A program made the position numbers and the translations under genes. A stretch of DNA of 51,133 nt from Plebeiibacterium sediminum (GTDB lineage: Bacteria > Bacteroidota > Bacteroidia > Bacteroidales > Marinilabiliaceae): assembly GCF_026013605.1 (NCBI RefSeq), contig NZ_JAPDPJ010000046.1:1-51133 (forward strand). Direction: 5' to 3'. The notes beneath the pieces are model-generated. The model searched no databases. It was not told the origin of the DNA and saw nothing but the letters and a program-made list of their open reading frames with translations. Shown in pieces: positions 33,777 to 43,673 of this stretch. Each line of letters begins with the position of its first letter. Position 1 is the stretch's first letter.

Positions 33777-34786
33777 GCAGTTTTGATATTAGGACTAAAT
33801 TTATCGGCTTTAAATTTTATATTGCTGCTGGCATCATTTGTTTCGTCTTTCTTAGTAGTTTTTATTTCATCTTTATTATAGATAATAAAGTCTCTTAATA
33901 CAGAAGAAAATTCTAATGTTCTAAGGTATCCGAACGATTTGTGTGGATTTGCTTGTGCGTTTACCTGATAATCGTTAAAAACGATACTGTCAATAGGTTT
34001 AACACCTGAATCGTTTACGGAGTATAAATCCGATAAATTGTGGTTAATAGCAACTTTATCCATTATGTCGGCATGGTTGAACCAATTGTTTAAAATACAT
34101 GCAGGAGATTTAATTGAGCGATATTTTAAATCTATACGATTTTTATCTTTGGCTATTTCACTTACTACAATAGGGAGGCCTAAAGGAGAGCCTATTGTTA
34201 TAAAGGTGTTAATTTTAATACTTGGGTGAATGTTGCTTAAAACATCAAATGCAATTATAGAACCCATGGAGTGTGCGATTAGTAATATTTCATATCCTTT
34301 ATATTTATTAATAATTGAAGAGAGTCTTTTTTGAATTAATTTTTTCGCATTAAAATTGAAATCAGAATGTTCATTGTTTTTTTCCGAATAATATACCTCA
34401 AGTTCAAAAAAGTATTTTTGGATTATAAAATCTGAAATAAATTTGTTCTTGTGAGTTTTATCATGATTTAAAAATACTTTGTTAAAGAATTCAACAATTT
34501 TTGTATTTAAATTTTTTCTATAAGATGCGGGTTTAATTAGTTTATTACCAGCTGTCTTTACATATGGTTCATCTAAATAAAAGGAATTATTTATGTCTTT
34601 CATCCAAAAGTCTAAGGGCATTTCATATAAAATATCAGCCCAATAAACTAGTTCAAAAGTTGGTAACTGGGATTTATAACCTAAGTTTTCTAAACCTTCT
34701 TTCATAGCATCACTCCACCATTTTTCAAGTAAATATTTTGGTGGTTTATTGCCTAAACCGTGTATGCCAATTATTATTTTTTTCAT
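33773..34786 (-). CDS. Alpha/beta-hydrolase, lipase-like
   Basis: This 337-aa protein begins MKKIIIGIHGLGNKPPKYLL, with the oxyanion-hole HGLGN, and has the nucleophile elbow AHSMGS (Ser173). Asp in a TFITIGSPLGLP/NNWFNHADIMD region and His in NHNLSDLYS-like segments could complete a triad, not assigned with certainty. There is no signal peptide, so it acts in the cytoplasm or at the membrane face. It overlaps glpD by 4 bp and follows the phosphodiesterase gene by 86 bp. In this operon a phospholipase or lysophospholipase role is likely, giving glycerophosphodiesters for the GDPD (inference). Confidence 0.75.
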   Translation of the reverse strand: MKKIIIGIHGLGNKPPKYLLEKWWSDAMKEGLENLGYKSQLPTFELVYWADILYEMPLDFWMKDINNSFYLDEPYVKTAGNKLIKPASYRKNLNTKIVEFFNKVFLNHDKTHKNKFISDFIIQKYFFELEVYYSEKNNEHSDFNFNAKKLIQKRLSSIINKYKGYEILLIAHSMGSIIAFDVLSNIHPSIKINTFITIGSPLGLPIVVSEIAKDKNRIDLKYRSIKSPACILNNWFNHADIMDKVAINHNLSDLYSVNDSGVKPIDSIVFNDYQVNAQANPHKSFGYLRTLEFSSVLRDFIIYNKDEIKTTKKDETNDASSNIKFKADKFSPNIKTA

Positions 34787-34872
34787 TTGTTAATATTTTC
34801 TTCTATTGGTCATAAGAAACGAATAATAGAAATAGTCTCTTTACGTTTGGAACCTTTCTCTAATGTGTTTTT

Positions 34873-35616
34873 TTATATTTTATTTAGTTGTTCTTTTAGC
34901 CAAGCCGCTCTATCTGTAGTAATAGCATCAATCCCATTTATTAAAAGTTTTTTAGCTTTACCTGGATCATTTATTGTCCATGAATATATTTTATAGTTGT
35001 GATTTTTAAAAAAGTCAATAAACTCCTTGTTTAGGATATTGCCAGCCCAGCAATTGATTCCATCAAGATTATTTCTTTTTAATTTTCTTAATATTTTGGC
35101 TTTGTTCCTTATTACTAACCAAGAAGGCCAATAATAATCCAAGTTGAGAAGCCAAAACATTTTATAACGTGGTAACTTTTTTTTTAGGAGGGAAATAGTG
35201 TCTAAATCAAATGATATAAACTCAATGTGATTATATAAGTATCCATGGTTTTTTAGGATATTTTCCAGCGGTGATATTATATTTATGCCACATTTTATTT
35301 CAATAATCAATTTGCACTTATAAGGTATTGTTTTTAATACTTCTTCAAGGAGCGGAATTTTCTCTCCACTATAAAAATCGGAGAATTTAATCCCTATATC
35401 TATAGTTTTTATTTCTTTAATAGAAGCTTTCGAAATTTTAATATTTCTATTTCCTGTACGTTTTGTTCGTTTGTCGTGTATAACAACAATATTATTATCT
35501 GATGTTATTTGTACGTCAATTTCAACTGCTTCAGCTCCTTTTATCCATGCTTTATTAATGGCTGCCAGTGAATTCTCTGGAGCATCATAAGATTCACCTC
35601 TATGTGCAATTATCAT
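34873..35616 (-). CDS. Glycerophosphodiester phosphodiesterase
   Basis: The 247-aa enzyme hydrolyses glycerophosphodiesters to sn-glycerol 3-phosphate and an alcohol. Family motifs are HRG in MIIAHRGESYDAPENSL (residues 5-7), the ExD metal ligands in AVEIDVQIT, VVIHD (about 50-54) with the catalytic His, and LIIEIKCG. The length fits the UgpQ-type cytosolic enzyme, and there is no signal peptide. It is the first gene of the operon with the lipase-like gene and glpD, which would use its product. A broken copy of its first 42 codons lies at 22587-22712. Confidence 0.92.
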   Translation of the reverse strand: MIIAHRGESYDAPENSLAAINKAWIKGAEAVEIDVQITSDNNIVVIHDKRTKRTGNRNIKISKASIKEIKTIDIGIKFSDFYSGEKIPLLEEVLKTIPYKCKLIIEIKCGINIISPLENILKNHGYLYNHIEFISFDLDTISLLKKKLPRYKMFWLLNLDYYWPSWLVIRNKAKILRKLKRNNLDGINCWAGNILNKEFIDFFKNHNYKIYSWTINDPGKAKKLLINGIDAITTDRAAWLKEQLNKI

Positions 35617-35818
35617 TTATAAACAACTATGTTTTTACTCCAAAAGTATCTAAAAAATGGAATTTAAATTACTAGGTTGTATTAAATTTTGCAAGTTATT
35701 GATATGTCTTTTGTAGGGTTGGCTTCGGGAGTTGAGGGGTGATGATAATTTCTTTAGAAAATACTTATAGGCAAACGTCATAAATCTTTCATCTGTGTAT
35801 ATTGCATATTTAATATAA

Positions 35819-36763
35819 ATGAATTTAAGGTTAATGATAAATAATAAAAATATGAATAAGGAGATATTGATAGAGTTATTTGAGAAGTTGCAGAAATGGT
35901 TATTAACAGAATTGCCAGTCGTGATTGGATTAACAGTTCTATTGATTTTATCGCTTAAGATATTTACAATTACTATTAATAAGATAACAAAAACACTTAT
36001 TAAAAAGGCTGGAAATAATAACGGTGTGGATGTTGAAGAAACGGAGAAACGTATTAATACTCTAATGGGAATAATTAGAGGGGTTGTGAAGATAATACTA
36101 ATTGTAACATATGCTATAATCGTTCTAGAAAAGTTAGGTTTAAATATTGCACCTATTTTAGCAAGTGCAGGAATTATAGGTTTAGCTGTAGGATTTGGTG
36201 CTCAGGAACTGGTGAGAGATGTTATTTCTGGTTTTTTTATTTTGCTAGAAGATCAGATACGTACAGGTGATGTTGCAATAATTAATGGAACTGAAGGTTG
36301 GGTTGAAAAAATAGAGTTAAGGACGATTACTCTAAGAGATATATCTGGTATAGTTCATATTTTCCAAAATGGTAAGATTAATACTTTATCCAATCGAACC
36401 AAGGAATGGTCAGCAGCTGTTTTTGATGTCGGTGTAGCCTATAAAGAGGATGTATCTGAAGTTATGAGTATTATAAAAGAGGTTGGTGATGAATTAAAAT
36501 CAGATGTTGTTTTTCAAAATAAAATTATTGAACCTATAGAAATATTAGGGCTTGATCAGTTTGCAGATAGTGCCCTTGTAATAAAAGCTAGAATTAAAAC
36601 CAAACCTTCACAGCAATGGGCCGTGAAAAGAGAGTTTAATAAAAGGCTTAAAATTTCTTTTGATGAAAGAAAAATAGAGATTCCATTCCCACATACAACA
36701 ATATATTGGGGTGAAAAAATTTCACCATTAAATTTGAATGTAAATAATAATAAGACAAACTAA
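35819..36763 (+). CDS. Mechanosensitive channel of the MscS family
   Basis: The 314-aa protein has membrane spans near 35-58, 90-112 and a pore helix around 116-140 (SAGIIGLAVGFGAQELVRDVI), the MscS signature of small residues on one face. The beta domain follows with DQIRTGDVAIINGTEGWVEK and the conserved VHIFQNGKIN. The C-terminus is an alpha/beta domain ending IEIPFPHTTI, as in E. coli MscS. Starts at 35819 or 35852 (MNKEIL) are both possible; I kept the first. It lies 9 bp before corA, divergent from the GDPD operon. The channel releases solutes on osmotic downshift. Confidence 0.93.
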   Translation: MNLRLMINNKNMNKEILIELFEKLQKWLLTELPVVIGLTVLLILSLKIFTITINKITKTLIKKAGNNNGVDVEETEKRINTLMGIIRGVVKIILIVTYAIIVLEKLGLNIAPILASAGIIGLAVGFGAQELVRDVISGFFILLEDQIRTGDVAIINGTEGWVEKIELRTITLRDISGIVHIFQNGKINTLSNRTKEWSAAVFDVGVAYKEDVSEVMSIIKEVGDELKSDVVFQNKIIEPIEILGLDQFADSALVIKARIKTKPSQQWAVKREFNKRLKISFDERKIEIPFPHTTIYWGEKISPLNLNVNNNKTN

Positions 36764-36771
36764 GTAAAAGT

Positions 36772-37833
36772 ATGGCGCGTTTTTTAAAAAGCAGGAAAAA
36801 AGCAAAAGGGGCCGCTCCTGGAAGTTTAATATTTATGGGTAAGCAGAAAATGGATAATTCACATATAAGACTTTTCCAATATGATGCAAACTCTTCAAGT
36901 GAATATGAGTATTCTGATTTAGCCACCGCATTAAGTGATATTGATGAAAATAAGGTAAACTGGTTGAATGTTGATGGCTTACAAAATACGTTGTTAATTA
37001 AAGAAATAGGGCATCATTTTGAATTATCTCCGCTAGCTCTAGAGAATATACTTAATACTGGTCAACGAGGTAAGTTTTTTGAAGATAATAATTCAATTAC
37101 ATTAATAACAAAAGCTGTAAGTTATAATAAAGAAGAAAAAAAAGTATCTGTAGAACAAATTTCATTTGTGTTACTCAATAATGTTTTAATAAGTTTTCAG
37201 GAACGAATTGGGGATCATTTTGATCCTGTACGAAATAGAATCTGAAGTGGTGTTGGTAGAATTCGACAAGCAAAATCTGATTATTTACTTTATACACTTA
37301 TTGACAGTTTAGTTGATAATTACATGATAAGCTTAGAAGAAATAGGCAGTAGTATAGAATCTTTGGAAGAAAAGTTAAATAATCCTACTAAAGAAATTAG
37401 TAATACTTTATTTCAATATAAAACAGAGATGACTTATTTCAGAAAATCAATTAAACCATTGAAAGAAGTTTTAACTAGATTATTAAGATATAAAACGGAT
37501 TTAATTCATGAGAATTCTATTGTTTATTATCAGGAATTATATGATATAGGAGAGCAGGCAATTGAAGCCTCTGAAAATTACTTTAATATGACTAATGATT
37601 TAATAAACCTTTATAATACAAATTTAAGCAACAAAGTAAATGAAGTAATGAAGGTGCTTACCATATTTGCATCTATATTTATTCCTTTAACATTTATTGC
37701 AGGAATATACGGTACTAATTTTGAGTATGTTCCGGAATTACAATTTAAAAATGCTTATTTTATAATGTGGGGAGCTATGATTCTTGTTGCAGGAATAATG
37801 TTGTATTATTTTAAAAAGAATAAATGGTTTTAA
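36772..37833 (+). pseudogene. corA: CorA-type Mg2+/Co2+ transporter interrupted by TGA
   Basis: The two parts (157 aa and the continuation from 37246) are in one frame, separated only by TGA at 37243-37245. Intact CorA proteins have an Arg in the RI-x-SG/NGxGRIR segment, and here the sequence reads RNRI, stop, SGVGRIRQAKSDYLLY; one C-to-T change (CGA to TGA) explains it. The remaining sequence is full length (about 353 aa) with the C-terminal pair of membrane spans ending KKNKWF. The pore motif is YGTN rather than the usual YGMN, which may be a subfamily variant. Restart at ATG 37324 would give only the C-terminal part. Bacteroidota do not read UGA as sense, so it is probably inactive. Confidence 0.88.
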
Positions 37834-37834
37834 T

Positions 37835-38860
37835 ATGAATGAATTATTTGTTTGGATTGGAATTTTGTTTTGTGTAACTCAATCGGCTATGTTTTCAGGA
37901 TTAAACCTGGCATTTTTTAGTTTTACACGTTTGAGATTGGAGATCGAGGTGGAAGGTATTGCATCAAAAGGAGCTCAAAAAGTTTTGGAGATGCGCAAGG
38001 ATTCAAATTTTTTACTTACTACTATTTTATGGGGGAATGTCGGGATTAACGTGTTATTAACATTGTTGTCAGATTCTGTTATGGCGGGATTAGTTGGTTT
38101 TGTTTTTTCAACCGTGATTATTACTCTTTTAGGAGAAATTGTACCTCAAGCCTACTTTTCGCGAAATTCTTTAAAAATGGCATCTTTATTAGCGCCGGTA
38201 TTACGAGTGTATCAATTTATACTTTATCCTGTAGCAAAACCTAGTGCTATATTGTTAGATACCTGGCTTGGTAAAGAATCTATTGAGTATTTTAAAGAGA
38301 ATAAGATTAAGCACTTTTTAAAAAAGCATATAGATGGAGCTGGAAATGAAATTGATCGTATAGAAGGTATTGGAGCAATTAATTTTCTTTCATTAGACGA
38401 TGTTATTGTGAGTAAAGAAGGAGAACCTATACATCCACAAAGTATTATTCCAATTAAACATGAAGAAGGATTGCCTGTCTTTCCAAAAATTACCAAAAAA
38501 CATAGTGATTTCTTTTTACAACAGATTAATAAATCAAAAGAAAAATGGGTAGTTTTTATTGACGAAAACTTAAATCCTTCGTACATTATGGATGCAGATG
38601 GGTTTTTAAGATCTGCAATGTTTGATAGTGAACCAGCTAATCCGATTGATTTTATGCATAAACCAATAATAATCACAGATAGTAATATTGAATTAGGAGA
38701 AATAATTCATCTCTTAAATTATTCTCCAGAAAATGAAGAGGATGATGTAATTGACAATGATGTGATTTTACTCTGGTCGGATGTAAAACATGTTATAACT
38801 GGAGCTGATATTTTAGGTAGATTATTAAGAGGGATTGTAAAAAAAGATAATTTAGTTTAA
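37835..38860 (+). CDS. DUF21 (CNNM) transporter-type membrane protein
   Basis: The 341-aa protein has the CNNM transmembrane domain (residues 1-160; GLNLAFFSFTRLRLEIEVEG and LLGEIVPQAYFSRN are family signatures) and a C-terminal soluble region like degenerate CBS domains, without the CorC/HlyC tail. CNNM/CorC proteins handle Mg2+ and related cations. It begins 2 bp after the CorA stop, so the two were an operon for divalent cation balance; with corA broken, this one may carry the role alone. Confidence 0.85.
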   Translation: MNELFVWIGILFCVTQSAMFSGLNLAFFSFTRLRLEIEVEGIASKGAQKVLEMRKDSNFLLTTILWGNVGINVLLTLLSDSVMAGLVGFVFSTVIITLLGEIVPQAYFSRNSLKMASLLAPVLRVYQFILYPVAKPSAILLDTWLGKESIEYFKENKIKHFLKKHIDGAGNEIDRIEGIGAINFLSLDDVIVSKEGEPIHPQSIIPIKHEEGLPVFPKITKKHSDFFLQQINKSKEKWVVFIDENLNPSYIMDADGFLRSAMFDSEPANPIDFMHKPIIITDSNIELGEIIHLLNYSPENEEDDVIDNDVILLWSDVKHVITGADILGRLLRGIVKKDNLV

Positions 38861-38877
38861 ATTAAAAAAATACTACA

Positions 38878-39054
38878 ATGACTGCAAAACAAACTTCAAC
38901 CAAAAGTAAAACTGCACAAAAGAAAAATATATCATTAGATGATATTAGAGAAAAAGCTCAGGAAATTTATGAAAACCGCATTTCCAAAGGAATAGAAGGA
39001 GATGAAATTTCAGATTGGCTTCAAGCTGAAAAAGAATTAGGAGTAAAGAAATAA
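38878..39054 (+). CDS. DUF2934 protein, 58 aa
   Basis: A short gene starting MTAKQTSTKSKTAQKK, with the DUF2934 core IREKAQEIYENRISKGIE followed by ISDWLQAEKEL. The basic, disordered N-terminus plus helical core is the usual form. DUF2934 proteins are common beside stress and glycogen genes on islands in other phyla; the function is unknown. It lies 17 bp after the DUF21 gene and 35 bp before the DUF502 gene, inside one apparent operon. A truncated copy lies at 44150-44198. Confidence 0.85.
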   Translation: MTAKQTSTKSKTAQKKNISLDDIREKAQEIYENRISKGIEGDEISDWLQAEKELGVKK

Positions 39055-39089
39055 TCATTTAATAACACATTGTAGAGCTTTAAATTTTT

Positions 39090-39692
39090 ATGAGAAAATT
39101 ATTTAATTATTTTTTACAAGGTTTATTATATATTGCTCCATTTGGATTAACAATTTATATTTTGTATTTCATTTTTAGCTTTACAGATAGTTTGTTAAAT
39201 GAGTTTCTGAAGACGTATTTTAATATTGACTTACCGGGACTGGGTATTGTAATTATTGTTGTTTTTATAGTTCTTGTTGGGATTATAGGAGAAAGTATTA
39301 TTGCCCGTCCTTTTAAATTATTATTTAATCGTTTACTGGAAAAAATACCCTTTGTAAAGTTGATTTTTTCTGCTATGGATGATTTATTTTCTGCTTTTGT
39401 AGGAAAAGAGAAAAAATTTAATAAACCTGTAATTGTACTGGTTAATCCGATTTCCAATCTTGAAAAGTTGGGTTTTCTTACAGAAGAAGATTTACATCTT
39501 ATTGATGAAAATGAAAAAGTGGCTGTTTATTTTCCTCATTCTTATAATTTTTCGGGAGAAATGTTTATTGTTCCCAAAAAACAAGTTAAGCCAATTGATA
39601 TCAATCCTGCTGTGTTAATGAAATTTATTGTTTCTGGTGGGGTATCTAGAATTTATGATACACATAAAGCTGATCAAACAATATCAAAGTGA
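39090..39692 (+). CDS. DUF502 membrane protein
   Basis: The 200-aa protein has two membrane spans (about 8-30 and 48-70), the second starting GLGIVIIVVFIVLVGIIG, then KIPFVKLIFSAMDDLFSAF, which are DUF502 hallmarks, and a soluble domain with VAVYFPHSYNFSGEMFIVP. DUF502 is a broadly distributed uncharacterised inner-membrane family. It lies 35 bp after the DUF2934 gene, so it probably belongs to the MscS-CorA-DUF21 operon. Role in envelope or cation stress is likely only from context. Confidence 0.85.
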   Translation: MRKLFNYFLQGLLYIAPFGLTIYILYFIFSFTDSLLNEFLKTYFNIDLPGLGIVIIVVFIVLVGIIGESIIARPFKLLFNRLLEKIPFVKLIFSAMDDLFSAFVGKEKKFNKPVIVLVNPISNLEKLGFLTEEDLHLIDENEKVAVYFPHSYNFSGEMFIVPKKQVKPIDINPAVLMKFIVSGGVSRIYDTHKADQTISK

Positions 39693-39749
39693 TTATAGAA
39701 TTATGCTAAAAGGCATATAATTTTTACAGATGCAAAGAACTGTATTCTC

Positions 39750-39772
39750 ATTTGTCATGTACATTGACAAAT
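39750..39772. promoter_or_regulatory. 23-bp palindrome, candidate operator before glycogen phosphorylase
   Basis: ATTTGTCA (39750-39757) and TGACAAAT (39765-39772) are perfect inverted arms around TGTACAT. The site lies about 60 bp upstream of the glycogen phosphorylase start, the normal place for an operator. The regulator is unknown. Confidence 0.5.
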
Positions 39773-39833
39773 CAAACATATTTATGTTTAATCAAATATT
39801 AAATCCTATCTCTATTTTTAATAATCTCAAATA

Positions 39834-42347
39834 ATGTCAGAAAATTTCCTCATTAATAATCAAGGACTGGAGTCTGGGAAAATGAAAATGTGCAATATTC
39901 GTACCGGATTAGATAAAGCATGTTTAAAAGAAGCAATTATTGATCACTTGTTTTACAAACAAGGGTGTGAACCTGAAGGTGCTTCTATCAATGATGTTTA
40001 TTTAGCAGTTTCATATGCGCTTAGAGATCGGCTGTTACATCATGGATTGAAAACTTTTGATGCAGTTTTAGAGGATGAAGATATACGTTTGGTAAGTTAT
40101 CTTTCTGCCGAGTTTCTTATGGGTCCTCAGTTAGGTGCGAATTTAATCGATTTAAATATATTTGATGAAATGAGACAAGCAGTTACTGAGCTTGGGTTTG
40201 ACTTTAAATTAGTATTAGAGCAAGAGGAAGAGCCAGGGCTAGGTAATGGTGGGTTAGGACGTTTAGCTTCTTGTTATATGGATTCACTGGCTTCATTGGA
40301 AATACCTGCAATAGGATATGGCATACGTTATGAGTTTGGAATATTTGATCAGGAAATAAAGGATGGATGGCAAGTAGAAATAACAGATAAATGGTTGCGT
40401 TATGGTAATCCCTGGGAAATAGCTAGGCCAGAAAGTTCTGTAAATGTATATTTTGGAGGATACACAGAACAATATTCAAACGAAATAGGCAAGGTACTGA
40501 GGCGATGGGTACCATCTTATGTAGTTAAAGGAATTCCTTATGATACTTCAGAAATGGGATATAAAGTAGCATCATGTAATTTTTTACGTTTGTGGAAATC
40601 AGAAGCAATTGAATCTTTTGATTTTTCATCGTTTAATCACGGCGATTATTACAAGGCAGTAATGGATAAAATAGAATCTGAAAACATAAGTAAGATTCTT
40701 TATCCGAATGATGAATTGTATGTTGGAAAACAATTACGCTTAAAACAGCAATATTTCTTTTCGTCGTGCTCCTTACAAGACATGATGAGAATGCATCTTG
40801 AAAATCAAGGGAAACCGCAGGATTTTCATAAAAAGTGGGCAATTCAGCTTAATGATACACATCCTGCTATTTCTGTCGCAGAATTGATGAGGATATTGCT
40901 TGATGAATGTAAATTAGATTGGAAAACAGCATGGGAAACTACCCAACAAACATTTAGTTATACAAACCATACTTTGTTACCAGAGGCTTTAGAAAAATGG
41001 CCTTTAGACCTTTTTAAAGCTTTACTTCCCCGTTTATTGGAGATTATCTATGAAATAAATTATCGGTTTTTAGAAGAAGTAAAGAGGCGTTTTCCTGAGG
41101 ATAATAATATTTTATCGCGGCTATCTTTAATAGAAGAGACTGGTAGTTCTTATGTTAGAATGGCGAATTTGGCTTGTGTTGGAAGTTATGCAATAAATGG
41201 AGTTGCTTCTTTGCATACAGAATTACTTAAAAAAAATATTTTAAATGATTGGGTTTCAATGTACCCCGATAAGTTTTATAATATTACAAATGGAATAACT
41301 CCACGAAGGTTCGTTGTTTTATCAAATCCAGGACTTAGTAAGCTTATAACTAAAAATATAGGGGATACATGGCCACAATATCTTAATGAATTAAAAAAAC
41401 TTGAGCCATTTGCTTATGACGCAAATTTTAAAGAACAGTTCCGGCAAGTGAAGATAGAAAATAAAAGGATATTATCTAGTGTAATTAAAGATAGAATAGG
41501 TATTGTTGTTAATCCCTCCTCAATGTTTGATGTGCAAGTAAAGCGGATTCATGAATATAAAAGACAGCATTTAAATGTACTGCACATATTGACACTATAT
41601 TTGCGAATTAAAAGTAATCCGGATATAGAAATTCAGCCACGTACGTTTATTTTTTGGGGGAAAGCAGCACCTGGCTATTTTATGGCTAAACTTTTAATAA
41701 AACTTATCAATTCCGTAGGTAATTTAGTAAATAATGATTTCGATGTTAGAGACCGTATTAAGGTAGTATTCTTTCCTGATTTTAATGTGAAAAATGCGCA
41801 ATTAATTTATCCTGCTGCAGATTTATCCGAACAGATCTCAACGTCAGGAAAGGAAGCCAGTGGTACAGGAAATATGAAGTTTGCACTAAATGGTGCACTA
41901 ACAATTGGCACATTAGATGGAGCAAATATTGAAATTAGAGAAGAAGTAGGTTATGAGAACTTCTTTTTATTTGGACTAACAGCTTCTCAGGTCATAGAGG
42001 TAAAGCAAAATAATTATGACCCAAGGTTTATATATGAGAATAATATGGAGCTAAATGCTGTTATAAAATTTATTAACTCCGGTATATTATCAAATGGAGA
42101 TAGAAATTTATTTAAACCAATAACAGATAATCTACTTTATGGTGATCCATATTTACTTTTAGCTGATTATCCTTTGTATATTAGTTGTCAGGATATTGTG
42201 GCGGAAACATGGAAGGATAAGGATAAATGGAATACTATGGCAGTTTTAAATGTTGCGCGAATGGGAAAATTTTCTTCTGATAGATCTATTAATGATTATT
42301 GTGAAAATATTTGGAAGGTTAAGCCATTTAAATTAAAAATTGAATAA
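39834..42347 (+). CDS. glgP: Glycogen/starch phosphorylase
   Basis: This 837-aa cytoplasmic enzyme releases glucose 1-phosphate from alpha-1,4-glucans with phosphate and PLP. Motifs: LSAEFLMGPQL, GNGGLGRLASCYMDSLASLE, QLNDTHPAISVAELMR, VKRIHEYKRQHLN, and EASGTGNMKFALNGALTIGT with the PLP-binding Lys near residue 682. Length equals the canonical GlgP/MalP family. It follows a palindromic site and probably starts a new transcript. The next gene begins at or near its stop. With the polyphosphate kinase and the dikinase-like protein it points to mobilisation of energy reserves under stress. Confidence 0.96.
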   Translation: MSENFLINNQGLESGKMKMCNIRTGLDKACLKEAIIDHLFYKQGCEPEGASINDVYLAVSYALRDRLLHHGLKTFDAVLEDEDIRLVSYLSAEFLMGPQLGANLIDLNIFDEMRQAVTELGFDFKLVLEQEEEPGLGNGGLGRLASCYMDSLASLEIPAIGYGIRYEFGIFDQEIKDGWQVEITDKWLRYGNPWEIARPESSVNVYFGGYTEQYSNEIGKVLRRWVPSYVVKGIPYDTSEMGYKVASCNFLRLWKSEAIESFDFSSFNHGDYYKAVMDKIESENISKILYPNDELYVGKQLRLKQQYFFSSCSLQDMMRMHLENQGKPQDFHKKWAIQLNDTHPAISVAELMRILLDECKLDWKTAWETTQQTFSYTNHTLLPEALEKWPLDLFKALLPRLLEIIYEINYRFLEEVKRRFPEDNNILSRLSLIEETGSSYVRMANLACVGSYAINGVASLHTELLKKNILNDWVSMYPDKFYNITNGITPRRFVVLSNPGLSKLITKNIGDTWPQYLNELKKLEPFAYDANFKEQFRQVKIENKRILSSVIKDRIGIVVNPSSMFDVQVKRIHEYKRQHLNVLHILTLYLRIKSNPDIEIQPRTFIFWGKAAPGYFMAKLLIKLINSVGNLVNNDFDVRDRIKVVFFPDFNVKNAQLIYPAADLSEQISTSGKEASGTGNMKFALNGALTIGTLDGANIEIREEVGYENFFLFGLTASQVIEVKQNNYDPRFIYENNMELNAVIKFINSGILSNGDRNLFKPITDNLLYGDPYLLLADYPLYISCQDIVAETWKDKDKWNTMAVLNVARMGKFSSDRSINDYCENIWKVKPFKLKIE

Positions 42348-42351
42348 AAGT

Positions 42352-43314
42352 ATGTATATGTTTTGGCCCTTTTTGTTTGTAGTATTGGGATTTGTATTTC
42401 TTATTATAGGTGCAAATAGTATGGTAAACGGGGCTTCTGCCTTGGCAAAGAAATTTAATGTCTCTGATTTAGTCATCGGTTTGACTATTGTGGCATTTGG
42501 TACATCTGCTCCAGAGCTTGTCGTTAGTGTTATTGGATCAATAAATAATTATTCGGATATCGTTTTGGGTAATGTTATAGGCAGTAATAATTTTAATTTA
42601 TTTATTATACTTGGATTGTCCGGATTAATTGTACCAATAAAAGTTCAATCGTCAACAGCTTGGAAAGAAATACCAATTTCATTGGTTGTATCTGTCTTAT
42701 TGTTTTTTTTATTAAATGGATTTGCTGTTACTGAATATGGTAGATTAAATAGAGTTGAAGCAGTTATATTACTCGTACTTTTTTGTGCATTTTTATATTA
42801 TGTTTTTAAACAAATGCAGAGTGATTCTTTAGAGCAAAATACCCATGATAATAATAAAACTCTTTTAAAAATATGGGGGCTAATTATTGGGGGCTTAACG
42901 GGACTTGTTATAGGAGGCCAACTTGTTGTTGTTTATAGTGTGGATATTGCCCATAATTTGGGAGTAAGTGAAAAAATTATAGGACTTACAATAGTTGCAG
43001 CAGGAACCTCTTTACCTGAATTAGTGACTTCGATTGTTGCATCACTGAAAAAGAATAGTGATATCGCAATAGGAAATGTAATAGGATCCAACATTTTTAA
43101 TATACTACTTATTTTAGCAATTAGCGGCACAATAAAACCAATAACCTATAATTATAAATTTAATATAGATATTTTGGTGCTTATTGGAGGTACTGTATTT
43201 TTATTAATTGCCATGATGACAGGAAAAAGAAAAGTATTAGATAGGTGGGAGGCCTTAATTTTATTGTGCTTTTATATTATTTATACATTAACAATAGTAA
43301 TACCAGCTACATGA
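42352..43314 (+). CDS. Ca2+/cation antiporter (CaCA family)
   Basis: The 320-aa inner-membrane protein has two inverted halves, each with the alpha-repeat motif: IVAFGTSAPELVVSVIGS in the first and IVAAGTSLPELVTSIVAS in the second, followed by GNVIGSNNFN and GNVIGSNIFN. This is the YrbG type of Na+(H+)/Ca2+ exchanger. I chose ATG 42352; a TTG at 42340 would overlap the phosphorylase stop. It is probably cotranscribed with glgP. Likely exports Ca2+ or exchanges it for Na+. Confidence 0.92.
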   Translation: MYMFWPFLFVVLGFVFLIIGANSMVNGASALAKKFNVSDLVIGLTIVAFGTSAPELVVSVIGSINNYSDIVLGNVIGSNNFNLFIILGLSGLIVPIKVQSSTAWKEIPISLVVSVLLFFLLNGFAVTEYGRLNRVEAVILLVLFCAFLYYVFKQMQSDSLEQNTHDNNKTLLKIWGLIIGGLTGLVIGGQLVVVYSVDIAHNLGVSEKIIGLTIVAAGTSLPELVTSIVASLKKNSDIAIGNVIGSNIFNILLILAISGTIKPITYNYKFNIDILVLIGGTVFLLIAMMTGKRKVLDRWEALILLCFYIIYTLTIVIPAT

Positions 43315-43673
43315 ATTTTTTGAAGAAAAGTACCTTGACTTTTATGTTTAAAGTATTATTTAAGATTGAAGTTATATGTTAAGCTGACTACTTGAATAAA
43401 TAAAAGAAAGAATAAGTAATTTAATTATTATTGATTGGTTACTAATTCATTTGGACTAAATAAATAAGCTAATGCTTTTAGTGATTGAAAAGGAGATGTT
43501 ATTTCGATTAAGAAAATTAACGTTACTCTATTGATTTTAGCCAGTAAATGTAAATTTTGATAGATAAAGTATATTATCATCAAAAATTTGCAAGTGGGTT
43601 AATGAGTAGATTATGGGATAGAAAGATTGAGGATGAAATTAAAAAATATTATAGCAATTAAAAACTATATTTT
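43315..43673. other. Intergenic stretch before psiE
   Basis: 359 bp of AT-rich DNA with only a very short open frame (about 43602-43661), too short and unsupported to call. No clear terminator or promoter was found. Confidence 0.45.

Noticed and set aside
37243-37245. Selenocysteine or other recoding at TGA in corA
   Set aside because: The conserved residue is Arg, no SECIS-like hairpin or recoding context is seen, and a single C-to-T change explains it.
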